Below are positions 34,443 through 43,730 of a stretch of 55,302 nucleotides of DNA, in pieces. The position numbers were made by a program, and so were the translations under genes. Numbering within the stretch: the stretch's first letter is position 1; the number at the start of each line of letters is the position of its first letter. The notes below the pieces were generated by a model. It worked only from the letters and a program-made list of their open reading frames with translations. It was not told the DNA's origin and did no database searches. This stretch comes from UBA4615 sp046046245 (lineage in GTDB: Bacteria; Pseudomonadota; Gammaproteobacteria; Burkholderiales; Burkholderiaceae_E), in contig JBJOKE010000084.1 in the NCBI GenBank assembly GCA_046046245.1, positions 1 to 55,302 on the forward strand, given 5' to 3'.

Positions 34443-35533
34443 TCGACGACGCGCCGTCCGCCGGACGGATCCGCTGGGGCTGGTTCATCGTCTGGGCGAT
34501 CGTCATGGCGGTGCTGCCGCTGGTGATCGACGACGTCCACACGCTGTCGCTGATGGCCATCACCTCGCTCGCCGGGCTGTCGCTGGCACTGATGTGGGGC
34601 TATGCCGGCATCCTCAGCTTCGGACACGCCGCCTACTTCGGGCTCGGCGCCTACGTCTACGCGATCGCCGCGGTGAACATGGGCGAGAGCACCGGGCCGC
34701 TGCTGCTGTCGATCCTCGTACCGGCCATCGTCGCCGCGGTCATCGGCGCCATGATGTTCTGGGGCCGGATCGGCGACGTGTACCTCGGCGTGATCACGCT
34801 GGTGGTCAGCCTGATCCTGTTCAAGTTCATGAACGCCACGGCCGGGGACGCGTACCGGATCGGGGACGCCCGGCTCGGCGGATTCAACGGGATCCCGGGC
34901 TTCCAGATCCTGAACGTGCCCGGCGACCCTGCCGCACAGATCTTCGGCACGCCGTTCTACTACGTCGTCGCGGTCTGCCTGCTGCTGTGCTATCTGCTCT
35001 GTCGTTGGATCCTGTCGACCTCGTTCGGCCGCACGCTGGTGGGTATCCGCGAGAACGAGCTGCGCGTGGAGCTGCTGGGTTACGACGTGCCCGCGCACAA
35101 GACCGCGGTCTTCACGATCGGTGCCGCGATGTGCGGGCTCGCCGGCGCGTTCTTCGCGATGTGGGCCGAGATCGTGACGCCTGGCGTCTTCGCGCTCGGC
35201 ATGTCGGCCGAGATGATCGTCTGGGTGATCGCGGGCGGCCTGGGCACGCTGATCGGGCCGATGCTGGGCGCTGCCGCGCTGACGCTGCTCAAGCTGCTGC
35301 TCGGCCAGCAGACGCTGATCGACAACTCCCTGGTGCTCGGCGCGATCATGGTCATCGTCGTGCTGCTGATCCCCAAGGGCATCGTGCCGACGGTCGCGGG
35401 CTGGTTCGGGCGCCGTGAGCAGTCGGTCGCGAACCGGCGCGGCCAGGCGGCCTCGCGCCGGCGCCGCGGGGGCGCGGCGGGGCAGGGCGCGGCGTCGGGC
35501 GCCGGCAGCGGCACGACGGGAGCCACGCCGTGA
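34439..35533 (+). CDS. Branched-chain/urea-type ABC importer permease (LivM/UrtC-like)
   Basis: 364-residue permease; the core has about eight to ten spans with the LivM/UrtC motif LMWGYAGILSFGHAAYFGLG and the loop GRTLVGIRENELRVELLGYD. The last ~45 residues are an Arg/Gly/Ala-rich cytoplasmic tail (RRRRGGAAGQGAASGAGSG), an unusual extension. The start at 34439 overlaps the upstream stop by 4 nt, and the stop overlaps the next start by 4 nt; all importer genes are tightly coupled. Confidence 0.92.
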   Translation: MIDDAPSAGRIRWGWFIVWAIVMAVLPLVIDDVHTLSLMAITSLAGLSLALMWGYAGILSFGHAAYFGLGAYVYAIAAVNMGESTGPLLLSILVPAIVAAVIGAMMFWGRIGDVYLGVITLVVSLILFKFMNATAGDAYRIGDARLGGFNGIPGFQILNVPGDPAAQIFGTPFYYVVAVCLLLCYLLCRWILSTSFGRTLVGIRENELRVELLGYDVPAHKTAVFTIGAAMCGLAGAFFAMWAEIVTPGVFALGMSAEMIVWVIAGGLGTLIGPMLGAAALTLLKLLLGQQTLIDNSLVLGAIMVIVVLLIPKGIVPTVAGWFGRREQSVANRRGQAASRRRRGGAAGQGAASGAGSGTTGATP

Positions 35534-36255
35534 ACGAGCCGGTCGTCGAGACCCGCGACCTGTCGATGCGCTTCGGCGGCGTCGTCGCGGTCAACCATGT
35601 GAGCTTCACGCTGCGCGAGCGCGAGCTGCGCTGCCTGATCGGTCCGAACGGCGCGGGCAAGAGCACGTTCTTCAAGTGCCTGACCGGCCAGCTGGACCCG
35701 GGTCACGGTGGCGGCCAGGTACTGGTCCGCGGCCAGGACGTGACCGGCTGGCGACCCTACCGGATCGTGCGCCTGGGCGTCGGCATCAAGACGCAGGTCC
35801 CGTCGGTGATGAACGGGCTCACCGTGCTCGAGAACCTCTGGCTGTCGGCGCGGCGCGTGCACGGCCGGGCCGGTGCCGACGGCGCGGTCGAGGAGGCCGT
35901 CGCCGAACTCGAGCTCGGCTCGATCGTCCGCCGCCAGGTCGGCGAGCTGGCGCACGGCCAGCGACAGATGGTCGAGCTCGGCATGGTGCTCGCGCAGCGG
36001 CCCTGGCTGGTGCTGCTCGACGAGCCCGCCGCGGGCCTGACGGGCGCCGAACTCGACCGCCTGGTCGGTGCGATCCGGCGGATCAACCAGACGGCGGCCG
36101 TCGTCGTCGTCGACCACGACATGCACTTCGTCCGGATGCTCGACAGCCTCGTCACCGTGTTCCACCAGGGCTCGATCCTGATCGAGGGACCGGCCGACAC
36201 CGTGCTCGCCGACGCGAAGGTCCGCGAGGTCTACATCGGGAGCCGCGCCGCATGA
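35530..36255 (+). CDS. Branched-chain/urea-type ABC importer ATPase 1 (LivG/UrtD-like)
   Basis: 241-residue ATPase: Walker A GPNGAGKSTFFKCLTG, the LivG-type RLGVGIKTQVPSVMNGLTVLE Q-loop region, signature region ELAHGQRQMVELGMVLAQRP (AHGQ in place of SGGQ, as often in UrtD) and Walker B WLVLLDEPAAGLTGAE. It starts with GTG at 35530. The overlap of its stop with the next gene's ATG (36252) couples it to the fused ATPase-amidase. Confidence 0.9.
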   Translation: MNEPVVETRDLSMRFGGVVAVNHVSFTLRERELRCLIGPNGAGKSTFFKCLTGQLDPGHGGGQVLVRGQDVTGWRPYRIVRLGVGIKTQVPSVMNGLTVLENLWLSARRVHGRAGADGAVEEAVAELELGSIVRRQVGELAHGQRQMVELGMVLAQRPWLVLLDEPAAGLTGAELDRLVGAIRRINQTAAVVVVDHDMHFVRMLDSLVTVFHQGSILIEGPADTVLADAKVREVYIGSRAA

Positions 36256-38957
36256 ACGCACCGCCCGTCGCTCCGGTCTCGGCGGCCGGTGCCGCAGACG
36301 ACGCGTCGCGCCGCGACGCGGTGCTCGAGGTCTCCGGCCTGCACGCCGGCTACGGCCACGTGCCGGTGCTGCACGGCGTGTCGTTCACGCTGCACGCGGG
36401 CGAGGCGATCGGCGTCGTCGGCCACAACGGCATGGGCAAGAGCACCCTGCTGAAGTGCGTGATGGGCCTGATCCCCGCGCGCGGCGGCCGGATCGCGATC
36501 GACGGCACCGATGCGACGCGGATGCCCGCGCACCTGCGCAGCCGGCTCGGCGTCGGCTACGTGCCCCAGGGCCGCGGCATCCTGCCGGGGCTCACCGCGC
36601 TCGAGAACCTTCGCCTCGCTTGGAGCGCCGAGACCGGGGAGACCGAGCAGCAGGCGCTCGAGCGGGTGCTCGAGCTGTTCCCGCGGCTGCGTCGTCTGCT
36701 CGATCGCAAGGGCGGCGCGCTGTCGGGCGGCGAGCAGCAGCTGCTCGCGCTGGCACGCGCGCTGATGGCCGGACCGTGGCTGCTGCTGCTCGACGAGCCC
36801 TCCGAGGGCATCCAGCCGTCGATCGTCCAGGAGATCGGCCAGACACTCGCCATGCTGCGGGACGCGCAGGGACTGTCGATCGTCATCGTCGAGCAGAACC
36901 TCGACCTGGTGCTCGACGTCGCCGAGCGCGTGCTGGTCCTCGAGCGCGGTCGCGTCGCGCAGACGCTCGACGGCGCGGCGCTGCGCGGCCCGGCGGTCGG
37001 AGAACTGCTCGGGCTCGGCGCGGCGCGGATGACCACGCGCGGCGGGGGGCACGGCGGCTCGGGGGCGCAGCACGGCGGCGCGTCGTCGCACGGCGGTGCG
37101 GCGGCGTCGGCCGCGCCGCCCCTCGCGGCCGACGCGCCGCGCGGACCCGGTCCGGCCGCGCAGCGCTGGGGCGCGCAGCGGCACGACGATCGTCGCGCGC
37201 CGGCGCCACCGCGCGACACCGCCGCCCGTACCCCTGCCTCGATGCCGTCGGCAGTACCGCGCTTCGAGCCGCCCCGCGTCGACGAGACCCGCGGTCCGAC
37301 CGCGGCCGGCCTGTCGACCTCACCGTCGCCGCGACCGTCCGCGGCCCCTCCGGCGCGTCCGGCCCCGGCCGCGCGCCCGTCCTCCGCCGCCTCCGCGGCG
37401 CCCAACCCGCCGCGCGCCGCCGCGGCCCCGGGGGAGTCCATGACGTCCGTCAAGCGTCCGACGCTCGATCAGCTGAAGTCCATCGTCTCGGGCCTGCACA
37501 TGAGCATGTCCGACCGCGAGGTCGCCGAGTACCTCGAGGTGCTCGAGGGCACCTTCCAGTCGTACGACCGCATCGCGGCGATGCCCGACAACCTGCCGCC
37601 GGTCCGCTATCCGCGCACCCCCGGCTACCGGCCCGGCGCGAACGAGAACGCGATGAACGCGTGGGCGGTGAAGTCCGAGGTCCGCGGCGCCGCACACGGC
37701 CCGCTCGCCGGCAAGCGCGTCGTGCTCAAGGACAACGTCTGCCTCGCCGGCGTGCCGATGATGAACGGCGCGACCACGCTCGAGGGCTACGTGCCCGACG
37801 TCGACGCGACCCTGGTCACCCGCATCCTCGACGCCGGCGGCACGATCGTCGGCAAGGCGCATTGCGAGTCCTTCTGCCTGTCGGGCGGCTCGCACACCTC
37901 GCAGCACGGCCCGGTCCACAACCCCTGGAAGTACGGCCATTCCGCCGGCGGCTCGTCGTCGGGCACGGCGGCGCTGGTCGGCGCGGGCGAGGTCGAGATG
38001 GGCATCGGCGGCGACCAGGGCGGCTCGATCCGCATGCCGGCCGGCTGGTCGGGCTGCTACGGGATGAAGCCCACGCACGGCCTCGTGCCCTACACCGGCG
38101 TGATGCCGATCGAGGCGACGATCGACCACGCGGGTCCGATGACCACCACGGTTGCCGACAACGCGCTGCTGCTCGAGGTGATCGCCGGTCCCGACGGGCT
38201 CGACCCGCGCCAGTACAACGTCCGCGTCGACCGCTACACCGCGGCGCTCGGCCGCGGCGTGGCGGGCCTGCGGATCGGCGTGCTGGTCGAGGGTTTCGGC
38301 CATGCCAACAGCGAGCCCGACGTCGACGCGAAGGTCCGCGACGCGGCGAACCGCCTGCGTTCGATGGGCGCGCACGTCGAGGACGTGTCGGTGCCGATGC
38401 ACCTCGACGGCGCCGCGATCTGGACGCCGATCGCCCTCGAGGGCCTGATGGCCCAGATGATGCACGGCAACGGGATGGGCTTCAATTGGGAGGGGATGTA
38501 CACCACCTCGCTGCTGGATGCGCACTCGAACTGGCGCTCGCGCGCGAACGAGCTGTCGCGCACGCTCAAGGTCTCGATGTTCGCGGGCGAGTACTTCATC
38601 CGGAACTACCGCGGCCACTTCTACGCGAAGGCGCAGAACCTGTCGCGCCGGCTGCGCGCGGCCTACGACGAGGCGCTGTCGCGCTACGACGTGCTGCTGC
38701 TGCCGACGCTGCCGATGAAGGCGACGCCGATCCCGCCGCAGAACGCGCCGCTCGCGCTCTGGTGCCAGCGCGGCTTCGAGATGCTCGCGAACACCTGCCC
38801 GTTCGACGTCACCGGCCACCCTGGGATGAACGTGCCCTGCGGCCTGAGCCAGGGCCTGCCGGTCGGCATGATGCTGGTCGCGAAGCACTGGAACGAGTCG
38901 ACGATCTACCGCGCCGCGCACGCCTTCGAGCAGTCGGCCGACTGGCGCGAGCTCTGA
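36252..38957 (+). CDS. ABC importer ATPase (LivF/UrtE-like) fused to amidase
   Basis: One uninterrupted frame of 901 codons. Residues 1-258 are a complete LivF/UrtE ATPase: Walker A GHNGMGKS (57-64), signature LSGGEQQLL (from 158), Walker B LLLLDEP (177-183). Residues 259-396 are a low-complexity Gly/Ala/Pro/Arg/Ser linker. Residues 397-901 are a full amidase-signature enzyme beginning MTSVKRPTLDQLKS, with the Ser-cisSer-Lys set: Lys493 (VVLKDNV), the serine run 568-570 (GGSSSG) and nucleophile Ser592 (DQGGSIRMP). Codons in the linker keep the very high third-position GC of the flanks, which favours real translation as a fusion. The amidase has its own ATG at 37440, but the GGGGAG before it is only 3 nt away. 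Separate translation, or a lost stop codon, remains possible. Confidence 0.8.
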   Translation: MNAPPVAPVSAAGAADDASRRDAVLEVSGLHAGYGHVPVLHGVSFTLHAGEAIGVVGHNGMGKSTLLKCVMGLIPARGGRIAIDGTDATRMPAHLRSRLGVGYVPQGRGILPGLTALENLRLAWSAETGETEQQALERVLELFPRLRRLLDRKGGALSGGEQQLLALARALMAGPWLLLLDEPSEGIQPSIVQEIGQTLAMLRDAQGLSIVIVEQNLDLVLDVAERVLVLERGRVAQTLDGAALRGPAVGELLGLGAARMTTRGGGHGGSGAQHGGASSHGGAAASAAPPLAADAPRGPGPAAQRWGAQRHDDRRAPAPPRDTAARTPASMPSAVPRFEPPRVDETRGPTAAGLSTSPSPRPSAAPPARPAPAARPSSAASAAPNPPRAAAAPGESMTSVKRPTLDQLKSIVSGLHMSMSDREVAEYLEVLEGTFQSYDRIAAMPDNLPPVRYPRTPGYRPGANENAMNAWAVKSEVRGAAHGPLAGKRVVLKDNVCLAGVPMMNGATTLEGYVPDVDATLVTRILDAGGTIVGKAHCESFCLSGGSHTSQHGPVHNPWKYGHSAGGSSSGTAALVGAGEVEMGIGGDQGGSIRMPAGWSGCYGMKPTHGLVPYTGVMPIEATIDHAGPMTTTVADNALLLEVIAGPDGLDPRQYNVRVDRYTAALGRGVAGLRIGVLVEGFGHANSEPDVDAKVRDAANRLRSMGAHVEDVSVPMHLDGAAIWTPIALEGLMAQMMHGNGMGFNWEGMYTTSLLDAHSNWRSRANELSRTLKVSMFAGEYFIRNYRGHFYAKAQNLSRRLRAAYDEALSRYDVLLLPTLPMKATPIPPQNAPLALWCQRGFEMLANTCPFDVTGHPGMNVPCGLSQGLPVGMMLVAKHWNESTIYRAAHAFEQSADWREL

Positions 38958-38968
38958 CCGACGCGACG

Positions 38969-40747
38969 ATGACCGCGCGAGACCGCAACCCGTTCGCGTC
39001 CGACTGGCTCAAGGGGCCGGCCGACGAGCGCCTGCGTCCGCACGGCACGCTCTCGTACGTCGCGGGCCCCACGACCGAGCCGCTGAAGTACCTGACGATC
39101 CCGCAGCTGCTGGACCGGGCCTGCGAGCGCTGGGGCGCGCGCGACGCGGCGGTGTTCTGCGAGTCCGGCGAGCGCCTGTCCTGGCACGACCTGAAGCGGC
39201 GCAGCGACGAGGTCGCGGCCGCGCTGCTCGCGCTCGGCATCCGCCGCGGCAACCGGGTCGGCATCTGGGCGCCGAACCGCGTCGAGTGGCTGCTCGCGCA
39301 GTTCGGCACCGCGCGGATCGGCGCGATCCTGGTCAACATCAACCCGGCCTACCGGACATCCGAGCTCGAGTACGCGCTGAACACGGTGCGCTGCCGCGCG
39401 CTGATCATGGCGCGTCGGCTGAAGTCGAGCGACTACGTCGGCATGCTGCAGTCGCTCGCGCCCGAGCTCGCGTTCCGGCCCGACCCGGGCGCCTCCACGC
39501 TCGAGCTGCACGCCGAGCGCTTGCCGCACCTGAAGCACGTGATCGTGCTGGGCGACGGGCCGGTCCCGCCGCGCGCGGTCGGGTTCGGCGCCTGGTGCCG
39601 CGTCGCCGGGCCCGCGCAGCACGCGCGACTCGCGTCGCTCGCGGCGGCGCTCGAGCCCGACGACCCGATCAACATCCAGTTCACCAGCGGCACCACCGGC
39701 TCGCCCAAGGGCGCGACGCTGACGCACTTCAACATCGTCAACAACGCGCGCTTCACCGCGAAGGCGATGCGGCTCTCGGCCTCTGACCGGCTCGCGATCC
39801 CGGTGCCGCTCTACCACTGCTTCGGCATGGTGCTCGGCGTGCTCGCCTGCACCGCGGTCGGCGCGACGATGGTCTTCCCCGGCGAGTCCTTCGACGCCGG
39901 CCAGACGCTCGCCGCGCTCTCGCGCGAGCGCTGCACCGCGCTGCACGGCGTGCCGACGATGTTCATCGCGATGCTCGAGCACCCCGACTTCGCGCGGCAC
40001 GACCTGTCGACCCTGCGCACCGGGATCATGGCCGGCGCGCCGTGCCCGATCGAGACGATGCGACAGGTGATCGACCGGATGCACATGAAGGAGGTGACGA
40101 TCGGATACGGCATGACCGAGACCAGTCCGATCTCCTTCCAGTCGAGCGTAGACGACCCCCTCGACAAGCGCGTGTCGACCGTCGGTCGCATCCAGCCTCA
40201 CGCCCAGGTGAAGATCGTCGGGCCCGACGGGCGGATCGTGCCGGTGGGCACGGCGGGCGAGCTCTGCACGCGCGGGTATCTCGTGATGCGCGGCTACTGG
40301 GAGGATCCGGAGCGCACCCGCGAGGCGATCGACGAGGCCGGCTGGATGCACACCGGCGACCTCGCGACGATCGACGCCGACGGCTGGTGCAACATCGTCG
40401 GCCGAGTCAAGGACATGCTGATCCGCGGCGGCGAGAACGTGTTCCCTCGCGAGGTCGAGGAATTCCTCTACACGCATCCGAAGGTGCAGGCCGTCCAGGT
40501 CTTCGGCGTGCCCGACGCGCGGCTCGGCGAGGAGGTCTGCGCGTGGATCGTCCCCAGGCCGGGCGAATCGATCACCGCCGACGAGGTCCGTGCGTTCTGT
40601 CAGGGTCGGATCGCCCACTACAAGGTGCCGAGGCACGTGCGCAGCGTCCGCGAGTTCCCGCTGACCGCGACCGGCAAGCCGCAGAAGTTCGCGATGCGCG
40701 ACGCGATGGTCCGCGAGCTGGGGCTCGCGGTCGCGAAGACGGCCTGA
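38969..40747 (+). CDS. AMP-binding acyl-CoA ligase (fatty/aryl acid activating)
   Basis: 592-residue adenylate-forming enzyme. P-loop FTSGTTGSPKGATLTHFNIV, the VPLYHCFGMVLG segment, GYGMTETSPISFQS, GWMHTGDLATID, GRVKDMLIRGGENVFPREVE and the final TATGKPQKF with the catalytic lysine are all present. The pattern resembles ACSF2-type medium-chain acyl-CoA synthetases. Located 11 nt after the ATPase-amidase gene, it would convert the carboxylate released by the amidases to its CoA ester for beta-oxidation or a ring pathway. The start ATG at 38969 has no good ribosome binding site, which suggests translational coupling. Substrate is inferred from context only. Confidence 0.9.
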   Translation: MTARDRNPFASDWLKGPADERLRPHGTLSYVAGPTTEPLKYLTIPQLLDRACERWGARDAAVFCESGERLSWHDLKRRSDEVAAALLALGIRRGNRVGIWAPNRVEWLLAQFGTARIGAILVNINPAYRTSELEYALNTVRCRALIMARRLKSSDYVGMLQSLAPELAFRPDPGASTLELHAERLPHLKHVIVLGDGPVPPRAVGFGAWCRVAGPAQHARLASLAAALEPDDPINIQFTSGTTGSPKGATLTHFNIVNNARFTAKAMRLSASDRLAIPVPLYHCFGMVLGVLACTAVGATMVFPGESFDAGQTLAALSRERCTALHGVPTMFIAMLEHPDFARHDLSTLRTGIMAGAPCPIETMRQVIDRMHMKEVTIGYGMTETSPISFQSSVDDPLDKRVSTVGRIQPHAQVKIVGPDGRIVPVGTAGELCTRGYLVMRGYWEDPERTREAIDEAGWMHTGDLATIDADGWCNIVGRVKDMLIRGGENVFPREVEEFLYTHPKVQAVQVFGVPDARLGEEVCAWIVPRPGESITADEVRAFCQGRIAHYKVPRHVRSVREFPLTATGKPQKFAMRDAMVRELGLAVAKTA

Positions 40748-40763
40748 ATCCGGGGGAGGGCGC

Positions 40764-42164
40764 GTGGGCACCGACGATCTCCACTGGCTCGAGATCACCG
40801 AGCTCGCGTCGCTGATCCAGCAGCGCAGGCTCTCGCCGGTCGAGGTGACCGAGGCGATGCTGCGGCGGATCGCGCGCGTCGAACCGCGGCTCTTCTCGTA
40901 CGCGCTCGTCACGCCCGAGCTCGCACTCGAGCAGGCCCGCCGCGCCGAGCAGCGGATCATGCGTCGCGAGTACCTCGGCGGCCTGCACGGCGTGCCGATC
41001 GCGCTGAAGGACCTGTGCTGGACGGCTGGCGTCCGGACCATGGCCGGCATGCCGATCCACCGCGCCTTCGTGCCGACGCGCGACGGCACGGTCGTCGAGC
41101 GGCTGCGCGTCGCCGGCAGCGTGCTGCTCGGCAAGCTGCAGCTGACCGAGGGCGCATTCGCCGACCACCACCCGGCGGTGACCGTGCCGGTCAACCCCTG
41201 GCACCGCGACCACTGGTCGGGCGCCTCGTCGAGCGGCTCCGGCGTGGCCACCGCGGCCGGCCTGTGTTTCGGCTCGATCGGCTCGGACACCGGTGGCTCG
41301 ATCCGCTTCCCGTCGATCGCCAACGGCGTGACCGGGCTCAAGCCCACCTGGGGCCGCGTCTCGCGCTTCGGTGCCTTCGAGCTCGCCGCCTCGCTCGACC
41401 ACCTCGGCCCGATGTGCCGCAGCGCCGCCGACTGCGGACTGATGCTCGGCGCGATCGCCGGCCCCGATCCGAACGACCCGACCGCGTCGCAGGCGCCGGT
41501 GCCCGACTACCTCGCCGGCGACGACCGCTCGCTGTCGGACCTGACGATCGGTGTCGACGAGCGCTGGTGCACGGAGGGCGTCGACGAGCCGGTGGTCCGT
41601 GCGTTCCGCGACGCGCTCGACGTGCTGCGCGGGCTGGGGGCCGCGATCCGGCCGATCGCCTTCCCGGCGGTGTCGCAGGTCACCGACGACTGGGGTCCGA
41701 ACTGCGCGGTGGAAACCGCGATCGCGCACGAGGCGACCTACCCGGCGCGCAAGGCCGAGTACGGTCCCGGCCTCGCCGGTTTCATCGACGCGGGCCGCGG
41801 CCTGTCGGGTCTGGACTACCAGAGGATCCTGCTGCGCCGGGCCGAGTTCCGTGGGCGCGTGCACGCGGTGTTCGCCGACGTCGACCTGATGCTGATCCCC
41901 GGCCAGCCGTTCGCGGCGCCCACCGTCGCCACGATGGCCACGCTGGGTCAGGTGCCCGAGCAGCTGGCCGCGCTCGTCCGCTACACCGCGCCCTTCGACA
42001 TGAGCGGCCACCCGACGATCACGCTGCCGGCGGGCTTCACGCCGGGCGGGCTGCCGCTCGCCGTGCAGCTGGTGGCCGGCCACCTGCGGGAGGACCGGCT
42101 GGTCCGCGCCGGGCGGGCGTTCCAGAGAATCACCGACTGGCACCGGCGTCACCCCGCGGTCTGA
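40764..42164 (+). CDS. Amidase-signature amidase, first tandem copy
   Basis: 466-residue amidase: Lys82 (IALKDLCW), the serine-rich SGASSSGSG (cis-Ser near 157) and nucleophile Ser179 in SDTGGSIRFPS form the catalytic set. The substrate end GQPFAAPTVATMAT and the late TAPFDMSGHPTITLPAGFT are typical of the aryl/aliphatic amidase and GatA-like group. A strong GGGGGAGGG precedes the GTG start at 40764. It is a close paralogue of the next gene but clearly different from the fused amidase upstream. GatA is unlikely because no gatB or gatC is near. Confidence 0.9.
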   Translation: MGTDDLHWLEITELASLIQQRRLSPVEVTEAMLRRIARVEPRLFSYALVTPELALEQARRAEQRIMRREYLGGLHGVPIALKDLCWTAGVRTMAGMPIHRAFVPTRDGTVVERLRVAGSVLLGKLQLTEGAFADHHPAVTVPVNPWHRDHWSGASSSGSGVATAAGLCFGSIGSDTGGSIRFPSIANGVTGLKPTWGRVSRFGAFELAASLDHLGPMCRSAADCGLMLGAIAGPDPNDPTASQAPVPDYLAGDDRSLSDLTIGVDERWCTEGVDEPVVRAFRDALDVLRGLGAAIRPIAFPAVSQVTDDWGPNCAVETAIAHEATYPARKAEYGPGLAGFIDAGRGLSGLDYQRILLRRAEFRGRVHAVFADVDLMLIPGQPFAAPTVATMATLGQVPEQLAALVRYTAPFDMSGHPTITLPAGFTPGGLPLAVQLVAGHLREDRLVRAGRAFQRITDWHRRHPAV

Positions 42165-42269
42165 TCGGGCGCCACGGGCAGCCCGCAGCGCCCGGGCTAT
42201 GCTGCGGCGAGCCGCCCGCGACGGGCTGGCCAGCCTGCTCCCGACCCCCCACCACCCCCTGCGACCGCG

Positions 42270-43673
42270 ATGACCGACGACGACCTCGCCTGGCTGGACC
42301 TGACCGACCTCGCCGCCCGCATCCGCGCCCGCGAGCTCTCCGCGACCGAGGCCGCGCGCGCGATGCTGCGCCGCATCGAGCGTCTGGAGCCCGCGCTGGG
42401 GGCCTACGCGCGGCTCACGCCCGAGCTCGCACTCGCCCAGGCCGCCGAGGTCGACGCGCGGCTCGCGCGCGGCGAGGCCGTCGGGCCGCTCGCCGGCGTG
42501 CCCGTCGCGGTGAAGGACCTGTGCTGGACGGCCGGCGTGCCCACCGCCGCCGGCACGACGATCCACCGCGATTTCGTGCCGGGGGTCGACGGTACCGTCG
42601 TGCGCCGGCTGCGCGAGGCGGGCGCGGTGCTGCTCGGCAAGCTGCAGATGACCGAGGCGGCGTTCTCCGGCCACCACCCGCAGGTCACGCCGCCGCGCAA
42701 CCCCTGGGACCCCGCCGCCTGGACCGGCACCTCGTCGAGCGGCTCGGGTGTGGCCACCGCCGCCGCGCTCTGCCACGGCTCGATCGGCACCGACACCGGC
42801 GGCTCGATCCGCTTCCCGTCGTCGGCCTGCGGCGTGACCGGCCTGAAGCCCACCTGGGGACGCGTGTCCCGCTTCGGCGCGTTCGAACTCGCCGCCTCGC
42901 TCGACCACCTCGGCCCGATGTGCCGCACCGCGGCCGACTGCGGCGCGATGCTCGGCGCAATCGCCGGCGCCGATGCCGAAGACCCGACCGCGCTGCCCGA
43001 ACCGGTGCCCGACTACCTGGCCGGCGACGCCGCCCGGCTGGACGGCCTGAGGATCGGCCTCGACGAAGGCTGGGCCTGCGGCGACGTCGAGCCGGAGGTG
43101 GCCACCGCGGTCCGCGCCGCGGCCGAGGTGCTGCGCGGGCTCGGCGCCGAGGTGCTGCCCGTCGAGGTCCCGCCCACCGATCCGGTGGTCGCCGCCTGGC
43201 TGCCGCTGTGCGCGGCCGAAGCCGCGACGGCGCACGCCGCGACCTTCCCGTCACGTCGCGCCGAGTACGGTCCGATGCTGGCCGGCCTGCTCGATGACGG
43301 CCTCGCGCTGTCGGCGGTCGACCTGCAGCGCGTGCTGCTCGTGCGGATGGACTACGCGGGCCGGATGGCCGCGCTGATGAAGCGGGTGGACCTGCTGCTG
43401 ATGCCGGCGATGCCCCTCGCCGGTCCGAGCCTCGACGCGATCGCGGCGCTGCGCAAGGTCCCGGGCCACCGGGTGCGCCTCGGCCGCTACACCTCGCCGT
43501 CGGACATGACGGGGCAGCCGACGATCACGATGCCCGGCGGCGTCACCGCGGCCGGGATGCCGGTGGGCGTGCAACTGGTCGGCAGGATGCTCGGCGAGTC
43601 GGCGCTGGTGCGAGCGGGCCGCGCGTTCCAGGCGGCTACCGACTGGCACCGCCGCCGGCCGCCCGGCGCCTGA
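42270..43673 (+). CDS. Amidase-signature amidase, second tandem copy
   Basis: 467-residue amidase that aligns without gaps to the preceding one through at least the first 230 residues: same Lys82 (VAVKDLCW), SGTSSSGSG-type serine run and Ser179 (TDTGGSIRFPS). The region LKPTWGRVSRFGAFELAASL is identical in both. The C-terminal half diverges more (PLAGPSLDAIAALRKVPGHR against PFAAPTVATMATLGQVPEQL), where substrate contacts are expected. It lies 105 nt downstream of its twin, and two hairpins follow it. Confidence 0.9.
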   Translation: MTDDDLAWLDLTDLAARIRARELSATEAARAMLRRIERLEPALGAYARLTPELALAQAAEVDARLARGEAVGPLAGVPVAVKDLCWTAGVPTAAGTTIHRDFVPGVDGTVVRRLREAGAVLLGKLQMTEAAFSGHHPQVTPPRNPWDPAAWTGTSSSGSGVATAAALCHGSIGTDTGGSIRFPSSACGVTGLKPTWGRVSRFGAFELAASLDHLGPMCRTAADCGAMLGAIAGADAEDPTALPEPVPDYLAGDAARLDGLRIGLDEGWACGDVEPEVATAVRAAAEVLRGLGAEVLPVEVPPTDPVVAAWLPLCAAEAATAHAATFPSRRAEYGPMLAGLLDDGLALSAVDLQRVLLVRMDYAGRMAALMKRVDLLLMPAMPLAGPSLDAIAALRKVPGHRVRLGRYTSPSDMTGQPTITMPGGVTAAGMPVGVQLVGRMLGESALVRAGRAFQAATDWHRRRPPGA

Positions 43674-43696
43674 AGCGACTCGGGCTCGCGGCCCGC

Positions 43697-43720
43697 GGCT
43701 CCGGCAAGCCTGCCGGAGCC
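43697..43720. terminator. Hairpin at the end of the amide cassette
   Basis: A perfect 10-bp stem GGCTCCGGCA / TGCCGGAGCC with the loop AGCC, between the convergent second amidase and the Kbp-like gene. No U-tract on either side. Confidence 0.55.
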
Positions 43721-43730
43721 CTCGAGCGGG

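Noticed and set aside
40764..43673. GatA subunits of an amidotransferase
   Set aside because: No gatB or gatC is near, two copies are in tandem, and the genes follow an amide importer and a CoA ligase.
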